Assembly (NCBI GenBank): GCA_964442435.1
Contig: CAYTZG010000011.1
Span: forward strand, 1 to 56,646
Source of the DNA: CAMXAS01 sp964442435
GTDB taxonomy: Bacteria > Bacteroidota > Bacteroidia > Bacteroidales > P3
DNA: 56,646 nt
Direction of reading: 5' to 3'
Part shown: positions 8,894 through 16,705 of the stretch, piece by piece
Layout: each line of letters opens with the position of its first letter
Numbering within the stretch: position 1 is the first letter of the stretch
The notes under the pieces: model-generated
Database searches by the model: none
Told to the model about the DNA's origin: nothing
The model's input: the letters and a program-made list of their open reading frames with translations, nothing else
Made by a program: the position numbers and the translations under genes

Positions 8894-9607
8894 TTATCGC
8901 ATATTGGTATAGACGTTCTGCACGTCGTCGTCCTCTTCGATGCGGTCGATGAGTTTCTGTACCTCTTCCTGTTCGGCTTCCGACAGTTCCTTGGTATCGG
9001 TCGGAATACGCTCGAAACCGCCGCTCACGAGTTCGAAATTGTTTTCCTCGATGTATTTCTGGATTTCACCGTAGGATTCAAACGGCGCATAGACCATAAT
9101 CGTGCCCGTTTCCTCGTCGGGGAAGACGTCTTCCACGCCGTAGTCGATGAGTTCCAACTCAAGGTCGTCCAGGTTCACTTCGCCCTGCGGCTTGATTTTG
9201 AACACGCACTTGTGTTCGAACATGAACGAAAGGCAGCCGCTTACGCCAAGGTTGCCGCCCAACTTGTTGAAGTAGGAGCGCAGGTTGGCCACGGTGCGCG
9301 TCGTGTTGTCGGTCGCGGTTTCGATAAGGATGCCGATGCCGTGCGGGCCATAGCCTTCATAAACCACCTCCTTGTAGTCTTTCTGGTCTTTTTCGGTGGC
9401 GCGTTTGATGGCGCGTTCGATATTGTCTTTCGGCATATTTTCCGACTTGGCCGTTTGGATGATGGCCCTCAGACGCGGGTTGGTCGCGGGGTCGGAACCG
9501 GCCTTGGCCGCTATCGTGATTTCCTTGCCCAAGCGCGTGAACGTGCGGGCCATGTTGCCCCAACGTTTGAATTTTCTGGCTTTACGGTATTCAAATGCTC
9601 TTCCCAT
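8894..9607 (-). CDS. yebC: YebC/PmpR-family protein
   Basis: A 237-residue TACO1/YebC-family protein of standard length. The start MGRAFEYRKARKFKRWGNMA and the motifs ENMPKDNIERAIKRA, EGYGPHG and NLRSYFNKLGGNLG are typical. Members act as transcription regulators or, as shown for some, relieve ribosome stalling at proline-rich stretches. It lies 24 bases after yidC and 6 bases before the sigma-54 activator, all on the minus strand. Which of the two roles applies here cannot be told from sequence. Confidence 0.95.
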   Translation of the reverse strand: MGRAFEYRKARKFKRWGNMARTFTRLGKEITIAAKAGSDPATNPRLRAIIQTAKSENMPKDNIERAIKRATEKDQKDYKEVVYEGYGPHGIGILIETATDNTTRTVANLRSYFNKLGGNLGVSGCLSFMFEHKCVFKIKPQGEVNLDDLELELIDYGVEDVFPDEETGTIMVYAPFESYGEIQKYIEENNFELVSGGFERIPTDTKELSEAEQEEVQKLIDRIEEDDDVQNVYTNMR

Positions 9608-9631
9608 GACGGATATTGTTTTTTATTGTGA

Positions 9632-11527
9632 TTAACGACGTTTTTGCTGTTGTTGCTGTTGACGCATGAGTTCCTGTTGCTGTTTGGCCATCTTTTCCAG
9701 ACGCTCTTGGAATTTGGATTTCTTGACGGGCTTCTTCTTGTTTTCCTGAAGTTGTGCCAAGACTTTCTTGTCGTCGATAAAACGGCGGATCATCCACATC
9801 TGCAGGAACGTGAACAGGGTGGAGATGCAGTAGTAATAGTTCAAGGCCGACGAATAGCTGTTCAACAGGCCGAGGAACATGATGGGCATCGCGTACATCA
9901 TGAATTTCATGCCCGGCATACTGTTGGACGACGCGTTCTGCTTCATCGTCATGCGCGTGTAGAGCAGGTTCGTGATGGCCATGAGCAGGGCGAACAGACT
10001 CACGTGGTCGCCGTAGAACGGAATGTTGAACGGCAGGTTCAGCACCGAATCGTAACTCGAAAGGTCGTCGGCCCAAAGGAACGGCTGTTGCCGCAACTCG
10101 ATGGAGGCCGGGAAGAAGCGGAACATCGCGATGAGAATCGGGAACTGGAACAGCATCGGGATGCAACCCGCCATCGGGCTGACGCCGGCTTTCTTATACA
10201 GCGCCATGACCGCGCGTTGCTTGTCCATGGCCTGTTCCTGTTTGGGATAGCGTTTGTTGATGATTTCCACTTCCGGCTGGATGACGCGCATCTTGGCCGA
10301 GGAAAGGTAAGACTTGTAGGTGACGGGCGAGAGGACGATTTTCAACAGAATCGTCAGAATCAAGATGATGAGCCCGTAGTTCAGGCCTTTGGATTCCAAA
10401 AAGTCGAAGACGGGAATCACGGCGAAGCGGTTGACCCATTGCAGCAGGAAAAAGCCCCAGCCGAGCGGAATCAGGCGTTCCATGTCGGTGCCGTATTCGC
10501 GGAGGATTTTGTATTTGTTGGGGCCCGCAAACAGACTCAAATCAAGGTGCTCGGCGCTTTCGTGGTCGTATTGGAGGCCGATTTCAGCCTGCATATCCTT
10601 GAGGTAGCCTTCGGGGTTCTCGCGGTAGGCCTTCTGTTGCACGCGCGCACTCGAAAATTCGGTGCCGGCCGTCAGGCAGACCGTAAAGAACTGCTGCTTG
10701 AATGCAATCCAACGCAAGGGCGTCGTCAAGTCTTTGGTTTGGTCGCGGTTCTGTTTGAGTTGTTCGGCATGGTCGTTCAACGGCTTGTAGAACAGCGCCG
10801 TGTTCATCTGCTCCATATTCAACGCCTTTTCGAACTGGTGCAGGCGTTGCTGCCATACGAGGTCGATGAAGGCGGAATTGGCGGCAATCAGGTTCTGCAT
10901 CCCGATGATGTTGAGCCTGAGGCCGATGTTGTAGGCGTTGCCGTAAACCGTATAGACCCATTCCAAATAGCGTGCGCTGTCGATGCTTTGGTCGGGCGTT
11001 TGGGCGTAGAGGCGCATCCGCACTTGCGTGCTGTCGTCGCCGCTGACCTGCCGGGTGGCCGGCAGCAGGCATTGGAAATACAGCCGGTCGGTGCGGATAT
11101 GGCGGTTGTTGGCAAAGAAACTCAGGTAGAAATCCGATTGATCCGCTTCGAACAGCGTCAGCGTCTGATGGTCGTAGGTCTTGTAGTCTTTGAGTTCGAC
11201 GCCCGCGATGCGGCCGCCCAAGTTGCGGAAAGACACCTTGAAGACGTCGTTCTCTATCGTGTAGTCGGCCGTTTCGCCCGCCATGGCGAGCGAGAAAGGA
11301 TGGTCGGGGTCGGAAGGGGCGGCCGCCTCGGTTTCCGCGGGCACCGTCGGCCCGGAAACGGCTTCCGTGGTTTCGGCCGGCAGTTCGGCGGCGGTCTGTT
11401 CCGCCGCTTTCCGTGCGGCTTCTTCCTGAGCCGCCTGGCGTTCTTCAAGCGAGGGAGAGGTCCAGTAGGCGTATCCCATCATGACTAAAAAAATCAGGAT
11501 AAGCCCGATAATGCTCTTTTTATCCAT
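9632..11527 (-). CDS. yidC: Membrane protein insertase YidC
   Basis: A 631-residue YidC/Oxa1 insertase with the long periplasmic domain usual for Gram-negative species. It has an N-terminal transmembrane anchor (residues about 5-22), an Ala/Glu/Thr-rich linker, the periplasmic beta domain to about 350, then the five-helix core, including the hydrophilic-groove region and the QFPILIAMFRFFPASIELR segment. The C-terminal tail is basic and Gln-rich (a run of seven glutamines), which fits ribosome binding. It inserts inner-membrane proteins alone or with SecYEG. A full promoter sits upstream at 11558-11589. Confidence 0.97.
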   Translation of the reverse strand: MDKKSIIGLILIFLVMMGYAYWTSPSLEERQAAQEEAARKAAEQTAAELPAETTEAVSGPTVPAETEAAAPSDPDHPFSLAMAGETADYTIENDVFKVSFRNLGGRIAGVELKDYKTYDHQTLTLFEADQSDFYLSFFANNRHIRTDRLYFQCLLPATRQVSGDDSTQVRMRLYAQTPDQSIDSARYLEWVYTVYGNAYNIGLRLNIIGMQNLIAANSAFIDLVWQQRLHQFEKALNMEQMNTALFYKPLNDHAEQLKQNRDQTKDLTTPLRWIAFKQQFFTVCLTAGTEFSSARVQQKAYRENPEGYLKDMQAEIGLQYDHESAEHLDLSLFAGPNKYKILREYGTDMERLIPLGWGFFLLQWVNRFAVIPVFDFLESKGLNYGLIILILTILLKIVLSPVTYKSYLSSAKMRVIQPEVEIINKRYPKQEQAMDKQRAVMALYKKAGVSPMAGCIPMLFQFPILIAMFRFFPASIELRQQPFLWADDLSSYDSVLNLPFNIPFYGDHVSLFALLMAITNLLYTRMTMKQNASSNSMPGMKFMMYAMPIMFLGLLNSYSSALNYYYCISTLFTFLQMWMIRRFIDDKKVLAQLQENKKKPVKKSKFQERLEKMAKQQQELMRQQQQQQKRR

Positions 11528-11557
11528 CTAATTCGAAAGGTATTGTTACAAAGGGGA

Positions 11558-11589
11558 CAAATATAGTGAAAACTGAGCGCAATGGCAAA
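11558..11589 (-). promoter_or_regulatory. Promoter of yidC
   Basis: On the minus strand, TTTG (11586-11589), a 20-base spacer and TATATTTG (11558-11565) match the phylum consensus. The -7 element is about 30 bases upstream of the yidC ATG. This means yidC is not solely transcribed with holA. Confidence 0.75.
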
Positions 11590-11599
11590 TAAAAACCGT

Positions 11600-12634
11600 T
11601 CAGCCGTGCGTGATACGGTAAATCACGTCTTCGAGTATGCCCTCGGCATCGTTGATGCTGCCGCTGTCCACGCCCTTGGAACGCAGGTCGTAGGTTTTGA
11701 GCAACGAGAGGATGCGGGCCGTATGCGCATAACTGTAACGGCGCGCGCAGTCGGCGTATTCGCTTAGGAAATAGGGCGGTACGCCCATACGGGCCGCCAA
11801 ATCGGAGCCGCCGAGCCGGCCTTGCAGCGCGTGGTACAACATGACCTTGCTGAAATACTTGTACAGCTGCGGCAGAATCAGCATCAACGGCTGTTCGTTC
11901 AGGTGTTTCTTCAGATAATTGACAATCTTGCGCACCTTGGCGTATTCACCGTAGGCCAACGCGCGGTTCAGCACGAAAACGTTGTATTCCTTATTGATAC
12001 CGATATAACGTTCGATGTGGTCTTCGTTGACCTCGGTGCCGGCCGGCACGTTCAGCACGAGTTTGTCGAGTTCGTTGGCCGCGAGCCGCAGGTTGTTTTC
12101 CAAACTTTCCGACAGCAACGCCAAGGCCGTCCGCCCGATTTTGAGGCCTTTCTCCTGCAGATAGGCGGCAATCCAGGAAGCGAACTGCGCGTCTTTCAGT
12201 TTGGCGGCCTCGTAGAGCACGCCCGTTTTCTCAATGAGTTTGAAAATGCTCTTGCGCTTGTCTATCTTCTTGTATTTGTAGCAGAAAACGAGTACCGTCG
12301 TGGGCACGGGCTGTTTGAGGTAGGCTTCCAGCGCGTCCCAGCGGTCGATGAGCTGCGCCTCCTTGACGATGACGAGCTGGCAGGGCGACATGACGGGGTA
12401 GCGTTTGCAGCCGGCCATAATCGTCGGCAGGTCAGTTTCCTTTTTCTTGACGTCCTGCCCGTAAAAGACCGCATAGTCGAAATCCTTCTGCGTCTCGTCC
12501 AGCACCTGCGTGTCGAACGCCTGCGCCAGCATATCGATGTAATATTCCTCTTCGCCCCATAGGAAATAGACGGGCGCGAACTGCCGTTCCTTGATTTGGC
12601 GGAGAATTTCGATATGCTTCGCTTCGGCGGCCAT
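11600..12634 (-). CDS. holA: DNA polymerase III delta subunit
   Basis: A 344-residue HolA. The clamp-loader delta subunit opens the beta clamp (encoded by dnaN at 35.3 kb) during DNA replication. The family start FAPVYFLWGEEEYYID and the C-terminal helical domain with LNRALAYGEYAKVRKIVNYL and LPQLYKYF are recognisable; there is no functional Walker A, as expected for delta. It follows the YciO-family gene with a gap of about 40 bases on the same strand. Confidence 0.92.
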   Translation of the reverse strand: MAAEAKHIEILRQIKERQFAPVYFLWGEEEYYIDMLAQAFDTQVLDETQKDFDYAVFYGQDVKKKETDLPTIMAGCKRYPVMSPCQLVIVKEAQLIDRWDALEAYLKQPVPTTVLVFCYKYKKIDKRKSIFKLIEKTGVLYEAAKLKDAQFASWIAAYLQEKGLKIGRTALALLSESLENNLRLAANELDKLVLNVPAGTEVNEDHIERYIGINKEYNVFVLNRALAYGEYAKVRKIVNYLKKHLNEQPLMLILPQLYKYFSKVMLYHALQGRLGGSDLAARMGVPPYFLSEYADCARRYSYAHTARILSLLKTYDLRSKGVDSGSINDAEGILEDVIYRITHG

Positions 12635-12673
12635 GCACTGATGAATCAGATGTTTAGATGATGTTACCTATAG

Positions 12674-13291
12674 TTATGCTTCAAACGGTCCGATACCCTG
12701 ACGCACCACGCTGATTTCGTCTTGCGTGCAGTCCAGAATCGTCGAATATTGGATTTTGCCGATACCGCCGTCTATGACCAGATCCACCTGCCGGCCGAGC
12801 CGTTCGTGGATGAGCGTCGGGTCGGTGAAGTTCTCGGGGTCGGCGTTTTCGTCCACGGGCAACGAGATGTTGAGCAGGGGTTCGTCCATGACTTCGAGGA
12901 TGGATTGCAGCACCGGATGGTTCGGCACCCGGATGCCGATTTGCTTCTTCGGCGACTGGAACAGCTTGGGCACCTCGTGGTTGGCGTTCAGGATGAACGT
13001 ATAGGGACCCGGTACCAAATCCTTGATGACGCGGTACATGGCATTTGAAATGGGTTGGGCGAAGCGGGCGAGGTGGCTCAAATCGCGGCAGAGCAGCGTA
13101 AAGTTCATCTCGTCCTTGCGTTTGTTCACCAAGGCCGCCACGCGGTCCAGACTGTGGATGTTGGAAAGCGCCGTGCCGATACCGTAAATCGTGTCGGTGG
13201 GGTAAATCATGATGCCGCCGTTCTGGATGCAATGTACCAGATGGAGGACTTGGCGTTCCTGTAAGCCGGTTTCAAAAATCCTAAGCAACAT
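12674..13291 (-). CDS. YciO-branch member of the Sua5/YciO/YrdC family
   Basis: A 205-residue single-domain protein of the family that includes threonylcarbamoyl-AMP synthase (TsaC/Sua5, tRNA t6A synthesis). PTDTIYGIG (residues 31-39) is the nucleotide-binding signature. The segments NFTLLCRDLS, YTFIL, EVPK and IGIRVP match E. coli YciO more closely than TsaC/YrdC, and the length is also that of YciO. Automated annotation usually names it L-threonylcarbamoyladenylate synthase; I would not claim that activity from sequence. It lies just downstream of the SRP RNA gene on the same strand and upstream of holA. Confidence 0.88.
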   Translation of the reverse strand: MLLRIFETGLQERQVLHLVHCIQNGGIMIYPTDTIYGIGTALSNIHSLDRVAALVNKRKDEMNFTLLCRDLSHLARFAQPISNAMYRVIKDLVPGPYTFILNANHEVPKLFQSPKKQIGIRVPNHPVLQSILEVMDEPLLNISLPVDENADPENFTDPTLIHERLGRQVDLVIDGGIGKIQYSTILDCTQDEISVVRQGIGPFEA

Positions 13292-13335
13292 AAGCCGATG
13301 CCTGTTTGGTTAAAATTTCCGTTTAGACGAAAAAA

Positions 13336-13432
13336 GGGTAAGCTACTTACATCGCACCGCTACAACCATCGTACCCTTGCTGTCTTCCAACCCTGGGGGA
13401 TTAAATAGGAGCTGGTCGTGTAAGACTTACCC
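13336..13432 (-). ncRNA. ffs: Signal recognition particle RNA, bacterial small type
   Basis: Read on the minus strand, this 97-base segment starts GGGTAAG and ends CTTACCC, which pair to close a long hairpin. The apical part contains the SRP core: CAGGGTTGGAAGACAGCA, with the GGAA tetraloop at 13385-13388 and the following AGCA of the asymmetric internal loop, both needed for Ffh binding. A run of six T follows the 3' end directly (terminator), and a consensus promoter lies just upstream. The gene would supply the RNA of the SRP that delivers proteins to the inner membrane, fitting with yidC nearby. Confidence 0.88.
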
Positions 13433-13436
13433 GATG

Positions 13437-13467
13437 CAAAAGTAGCACAAATTTTAAATAAGTCAAA
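13437..13467 (-). promoter_or_regulatory. Promoter of ffs
   Basis: On the minus strand, TTTG (13464-13467), 19 bases, then TACTTTTG (13437-13444). The -7 element ends about 5 bases before the predicted RNA 5' end, the right distance for starting exactly at the closing helix. Confidence 0.78.
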
Positions 13468-13480
13468 AAAAAGCGGGAAA

Positions 13481-13512
13481 TTTCATTTTGCGGGAATATA
13501 ATGGTATCTTTG
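13481..13512 (+). promoter_or_regulatory. Likely promoter of the DUF4199-porQ gene group
   Basis: TATCTTTG at 13505-13512 is a full -7 match; TTTC at 13481-13484 with a 20-base spacer is a one-mismatch -33 element. It faces away from the ffs promoter. It supports ATG 13533 as the start of the next gene because an earlier in-frame ATG (13488) lies inside the promoter. Confidence 0.6.
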
Positions 13513-13532
13513 TATTCCGTACAATAGAAACT

Positions 13533-14069
13533 ATGGCCTTTTCATTCAAACGTCCGCAGAGTAAGCCTGACCACCGCGCCCTCGGCTATGCCGCGGTTTG
13601 GGGCGGTTTGACGGCCGTGGCCTTGATCCTGCTGACCGCCGTGTGCCGGTCGGCCGGCTACAAGCCCGGCGCGCCGCTGACGTGGATTTCCTATACGGTG
13701 CTGCTGTTGAGCCTGCTGGGCGCGCCCCTGCATTACCGGCGGCAGTTGGCGCCCGAAGGGGTGTTCAACACGCGGCAGGCCTATCTGATGTGCGTGTTCC
13801 AGGCCTTGCTCATCGCGAGCCTGTTCGTGTTGCTGCTCTATGCGTATATGAGTTGGATAGACTTCGATTTCATGGCGGATTTCAAGGAGCGCCAACGCCT
13901 GTACTGGGAGCGTTATCCCGATATGGCGGAGCCGGAACGCGTGCAGCGCCTGCAATATGTGGAGGCCATGCGGCCCGGCCATATCCTTTGGAACGTATGG
14001 GGCGAAATGGTCATGATAGGCGTGCTGTTTCCGCTCCTCATCGCGCTGATGGTCAGAAAGCAAAGATAG
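13533..14069 (+). CDS. DUF4199 family membrane protein
   Basis: A 178-residue integral membrane protein with three to four hydrophobic segments (about residues 22-40, 48-64, 84-104 and 155-172). It resembles DUF4199, a Bacteroidota family of unknown function that is very often placed directly before a family-2 glycosyltransferase, as here (next start 25 bases on). The long charged loop after the third helix contains KERQRLYWERYP. A supporting role for the neighbouring glycosyltransferase is an inference from conserved neighbourhood only. Confidence 0.8.
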   Translation: MAFSFKRPQSKPDHRALGYAAVWGGLTAVALILLTAVCRSAGYKPGAPLTWISYTVLLLSLLGAPLHYRRQLAPEGVFNTRQAYLMCVFQALLIASLFVLLLYAYMSWIDFDFMADFKERQRLYWERYPDMAEPERVQRLQYVEAMRPGHILWNVWGEMVMIGVLFPLLIALMVRKQR

Positions 14070-14093
14070 TTATTGGCAATAAAATCAAAGAGA

Positions 14094-15056
14094 ATGGATA
14101 TATCGGTTATCGTACCGCTGTACAACGAAGAAGAATCGCTGCCGGAACTGACGGACTGGATTGAGCGCGTCATGCAGGCGAACGGCTTCAGTTATGAAGT
14201 GTGGCTCGTGGACGACGGCAGCCGCGATGGCTCGTGGGCGGTTGTGGAACGGCTTTCCGCCGCCAATCCGTCCGTCAAGGGCATCCGTTTCCGCTGCAAT
14301 TACGGCAAGTCGGCCGCGCTCAATACGGGTTTCGAACACGCCACGGGCGACGTGGTCATTACGATGGACGCCGATATGCAGGACAGTCCGGACGAGATTC
14401 CCGCGCTGTACCGCATGATCAAGGACGAAGGCTACGACTTGGTTTCCGGATGGAAAAAGGTGCGGCACGACCCCAAATCGAAGACGATTCCGACCAAACT
14501 GTTCAACTGGGCCACGCGCCGTATGTCGGGCGTGATGTTGCACGATTTCAACTGCGGGCTCAAGGCCTACCGCTTGGACGTGGTCAAGGCCATAGAGGTC
14601 TATGGCGAGATGCACCGTTACATTCCGGTCATCGCGAGCCGGGCGGGCTTCCGCCGCATAGGCGAGAAGGTGGTGGAACACCGGGCGCGCCAATACGGCA
14701 GCACGAAGTTCGGCGGCTGGAACCGTTTCGTCAACGGGCCGCTGGATTTGCTCTCCATCAGTTTCATGAGCCGTTTTTCCAAAAAGCCGATGCACTTCTT
14801 CGGCAGTTTGGGCCTGCTCATCTTCTTTATCGGCTTCATCGCGGCCTGCGTCATCGGCGCGCAGAAGCTCTGGTGCCTGCGCCACGGCATTCCGGCGATT
14901 TTGGTGACGGACTCGCCGTATTTCTATATTGCGCTCGTCTGCATGATGATAGGCGCGCAGTTTTTCCTGACGGGTTATTTGGGCGAACTCGTCGGCCGCA
15001 ATTCGCCGACCCGCAACCAATACAACATCCGTCAGACCACCGATAACGCACGGTAG
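14094..15056 (+). CDS. Membrane-bound glycosyltransferase family 2
   Basis: A 320-residue polyisoprenyl-phosphate-type GT2. The GT-A domain opens with SVIVPLYNEEESLPEL, followed by VDDGSRDGS and the metal-binding DADMQDSPDE (DAD motif). Two C-terminal membrane helices (about residues 235-258 and 272-296) are as in DPM1/GtrB/ArnC-like enzymes, which transfer a sugar to a lipid carrier on the cytoplasmic face. ATG 14094 is chosen over an upstream TTG in the same frame because it gives the standard N-terminus. Sugar donor and acceptor cannot be inferred. The HAD phosphatase gene begins 4 bases later. Confidence 0.92.
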   Translation: MDISVIVPLYNEEESLPELTDWIERVMQANGFSYEVWLVDDGSRDGSWAVVERLSAANPSVKGIRFRCNYGKSAALNTGFEHATGDVVITMDADMQDSPDEIPALYRMIKDEGYDLVSGWKKVRHDPKSKTIPTKLFNWATRRMSGVMLHDFNCGLKAYRLDVVKAIEVYGEMHRYIPVIASRAGFRRIGEKVVEHRARQYGSTKFGGWNRFVNGPLDLLSISFMSRFSKKPMHFFGSLGLLIFFIGFIAACVIGAQKLWCLRHGIPAILVTDSPYFYIALVCMMIGAQFFLTGYLGELVGRNSPTRNQYNIRQTTDNAR

Positions 15057-15059
15057 GCC

Positions 15060-15620
15060 ATGCGGTATCGCCCTTGGCGGCTGACGGCCGGCGCCACGCT
15101 GTTTTTGGATAGGGACGGCGTCATCAACCGCTGTGTGGCGGCGGGCTTCGTGGGCAACCGGGAAGCCTTCGCGTTCCTGCCGGGTGTTTTGCCGGCCCTG
15201 AAGACGGCCGCCGGCCTGTTCCGGCATATCTTTGTCGTGACGAACCAACCGGCCGTGGGCAAGGGGCTGATGACGGAAACGGAACTGAATGCGCTGCATA
15301 CGTGGATGTGCGGCGAAATAGGGGCGGCCGGCGGCCGGATCGACCGCGTGTACAGTTGCCCCGACCTTAAAGAGGCCCGGAGTTTTTACCGGAAGCCGGC
15401 CGTGGGCATGGGCTTGCGCGCCCAACGGGAGTTTCCGGCCGTGGCGTTCGCCGATGCGTTCATGGTGGGCGACACGCGGACGGATATGGCGTTCGGACAG
15501 CGGCTCGGGATGCACACGGTGCTGATAGGTGACAATCCGGCGGCCTTAGCGCCGCCCTGCCTGGTGGAACGTCGTTACGACAGCCTGGCGGCATTTATAG
15601 AAGCGATAGCAACGATATGA
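15060..15620 (+). CDS. HAD-IIIA phosphatase, GmhB-like
   Basis: A 186-residue HAD hydrolase with motif I FLDRDGVIN (nucleophile and acid Asp), motif II VTNQ, the RKP motif and motif III VGDTRTDM. This set is that of histidinol-phosphate phosphatase and heptose 1,7-bisphosphate phosphatase (GmhB). The Cys/His cluster that binds zinc in GmhB is mostly missing: only one Cys (in CPDLKEARS) is left where CxHxnCxC is expected. The substrate is therefore uncertain, though a sugar phosphate is reasonable next to a glycosyltransferase. The stop overlaps the next start (ATGA). Confidence 0.82.
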   Translation: MRYRPWRLTAGATLFLDRDGVINRCVAAGFVGNREAFAFLPGVLPALKTAAGLFRHIFVVTNQPAVGKGLMTETELNALHTWMCGEIGAAGGRIDRVYSCPDLKEARSFYRKPAVGMGLRAQREFPAVAFADAFMVGDTRTDMAFGQRLGMHTVLIGDNPAALAPPCLVERRYDSLAAFIEAIATI

Positions 15621-16705
15621 AAAATAGCGGATTTTACAGAGGATTAAGCCTGGGACTGTTGGCCTTGGGATGTTGGTTGTGCCATGGCGTTTCGGCTTAT
15701 GCGGCGGCGCCCGCCGACACCAACCGTTTGGACGCCAAGGGACGCAAACAGGGGCTGTGGGTGCGTCAAGACTCCACGCGCCGTTTGTTTTACGAGGGAC
15801 ATTTCAAGGACGATATGCCGCAAGGCCGTTTCATCTATACCGACCACGAGGGCGTGCTCGTGTCCGAAGCCTTTTATTTCCGTGGCGGTTACGCCTCTTA
15901 CAACCGTTTCTATTACCCCGACGGCAAACTGCTTTCCGAGGGGTATTACTTGGATAAACAGAAAGACAGCGTTTGGGTCTATTACCGCGAAGACGGCCGC
16001 CGCATCCGCAGCGTGACCTACCGGAACGGCCGTCAGGACGGTTTGGAACGCCTTTACGATGACGGGGAGCGCGTGATGGAAGAGATGCAGTGGTTCCGCG
16101 GGTTGCGGCAGGGCCCTTGGTGGAAGCGTGAGGCGCAGGGCTACCAGTCGGGCAACTACCATCTCAACAAGTCGCAGGGCGCCTATCAGGCGTTCTATCC
16201 CGACAGCGCCCGCTATATCGTGGGCAACTACGACGACGGCGTAAAGGAAGGGCTTTGGTCGTTTTACCTGCCGTCGCCCTCCGGTCGCCTTTACAAAGAA
16301 GAGGTTTACCGTCGGAACAAGTTGACCGAGAAACGGCTGTTCCTGCAAGTGGAGGGCGAATTGCGCGCCATCGCCGTCGATACCGTCGTGGCCGTGCTCA
16401 AGAGCCCGGACGGCATGGGCGACGTCTTTACGCAGGGTGGGGGCGTGCTGCACAGCGATGAATCGTTTGACAACGTATGCCATATCGTCGGCTTGGATCA
16501 GTTCTTTATGGCGAACGAAAGCGCGTTGGTGGCCTATCGGTTTACGGAAGACCTGCGCGAGACGGACGGCATGACGGAACTCGTGCTTTCGGTGGCGTTG
16601 CCGTTTCCGGTCTATGCCGATGAAGAAGCCGTGCGGAATTTGAAAAGCGTCTGGAACCGCGCGGCCGTGCCGGCGGAAGACGGGGAGGAGGCCGGCGATG
16701 AATAA
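15617..16705 (+). CDS. Secreted YwqK/MORN-repeat protein
   Basis: A 362-residue exported protein with a signal peptide (cleavage probably after the AYAAA region near residue 31). Residues about 38-230 contain repeated units of the form YYPDGKLLSEGYY and YREDGRR-x-TYRNGRQDG, the MORN-like pattern of the YwqK family. Despite the database name 'toxin-antitoxin YwqK antitoxin', there is no sign of a toxin partner here. The last 130 residues are different and contain a DESFDNVCHIVGLDQFF segment, possibly a TonB-C-like fold. It overlaps the HAD gene by 4 bases and porQ by 8, so translation is probably coupled. A role in the envelope with PorQ is an inference. Confidence 0.8.
   Translation: MKNSGFYRGLSLGLLALGCWLCHGVSAYAAAPADTNRLDAKGRKQGLWVRQDSTRRLFYEGHFKDDMPQGRFIYTDHEGVLVSEAFYFRGGYASYNRFYYPDGKLLSEGYYLDKQKDSVWVYYREDGRRIRSVTYRNGRQDGLERLYDDGERVMEEMQWFRGLRQGPWWKREAQGYQSGNYHLNKSQGAYQAFYPDSARYIVGNYDDGVKEGLWSFYLPSPSGRLYKEEVYRRNKLTEKRLFLQVEGELRAIAVDTVVAVLKSPDGMGDVFTQGGGVLHSDESFDNVCHIVGLDQFFMANESALVAYRFTEDLRETDGMTELVLSVALPFPVYADEEAVRNLKSVWNRAAVPAEDGEEAGDE

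Noticed and set aside
15617..16705. A second toxin-antitoxin pair, because the YwqK family is called an antitoxin in databases.
   Set aside because: The protein is exported, has no neighbouring toxin and overlaps a phosphatase and porQ; the name is a legacy one.
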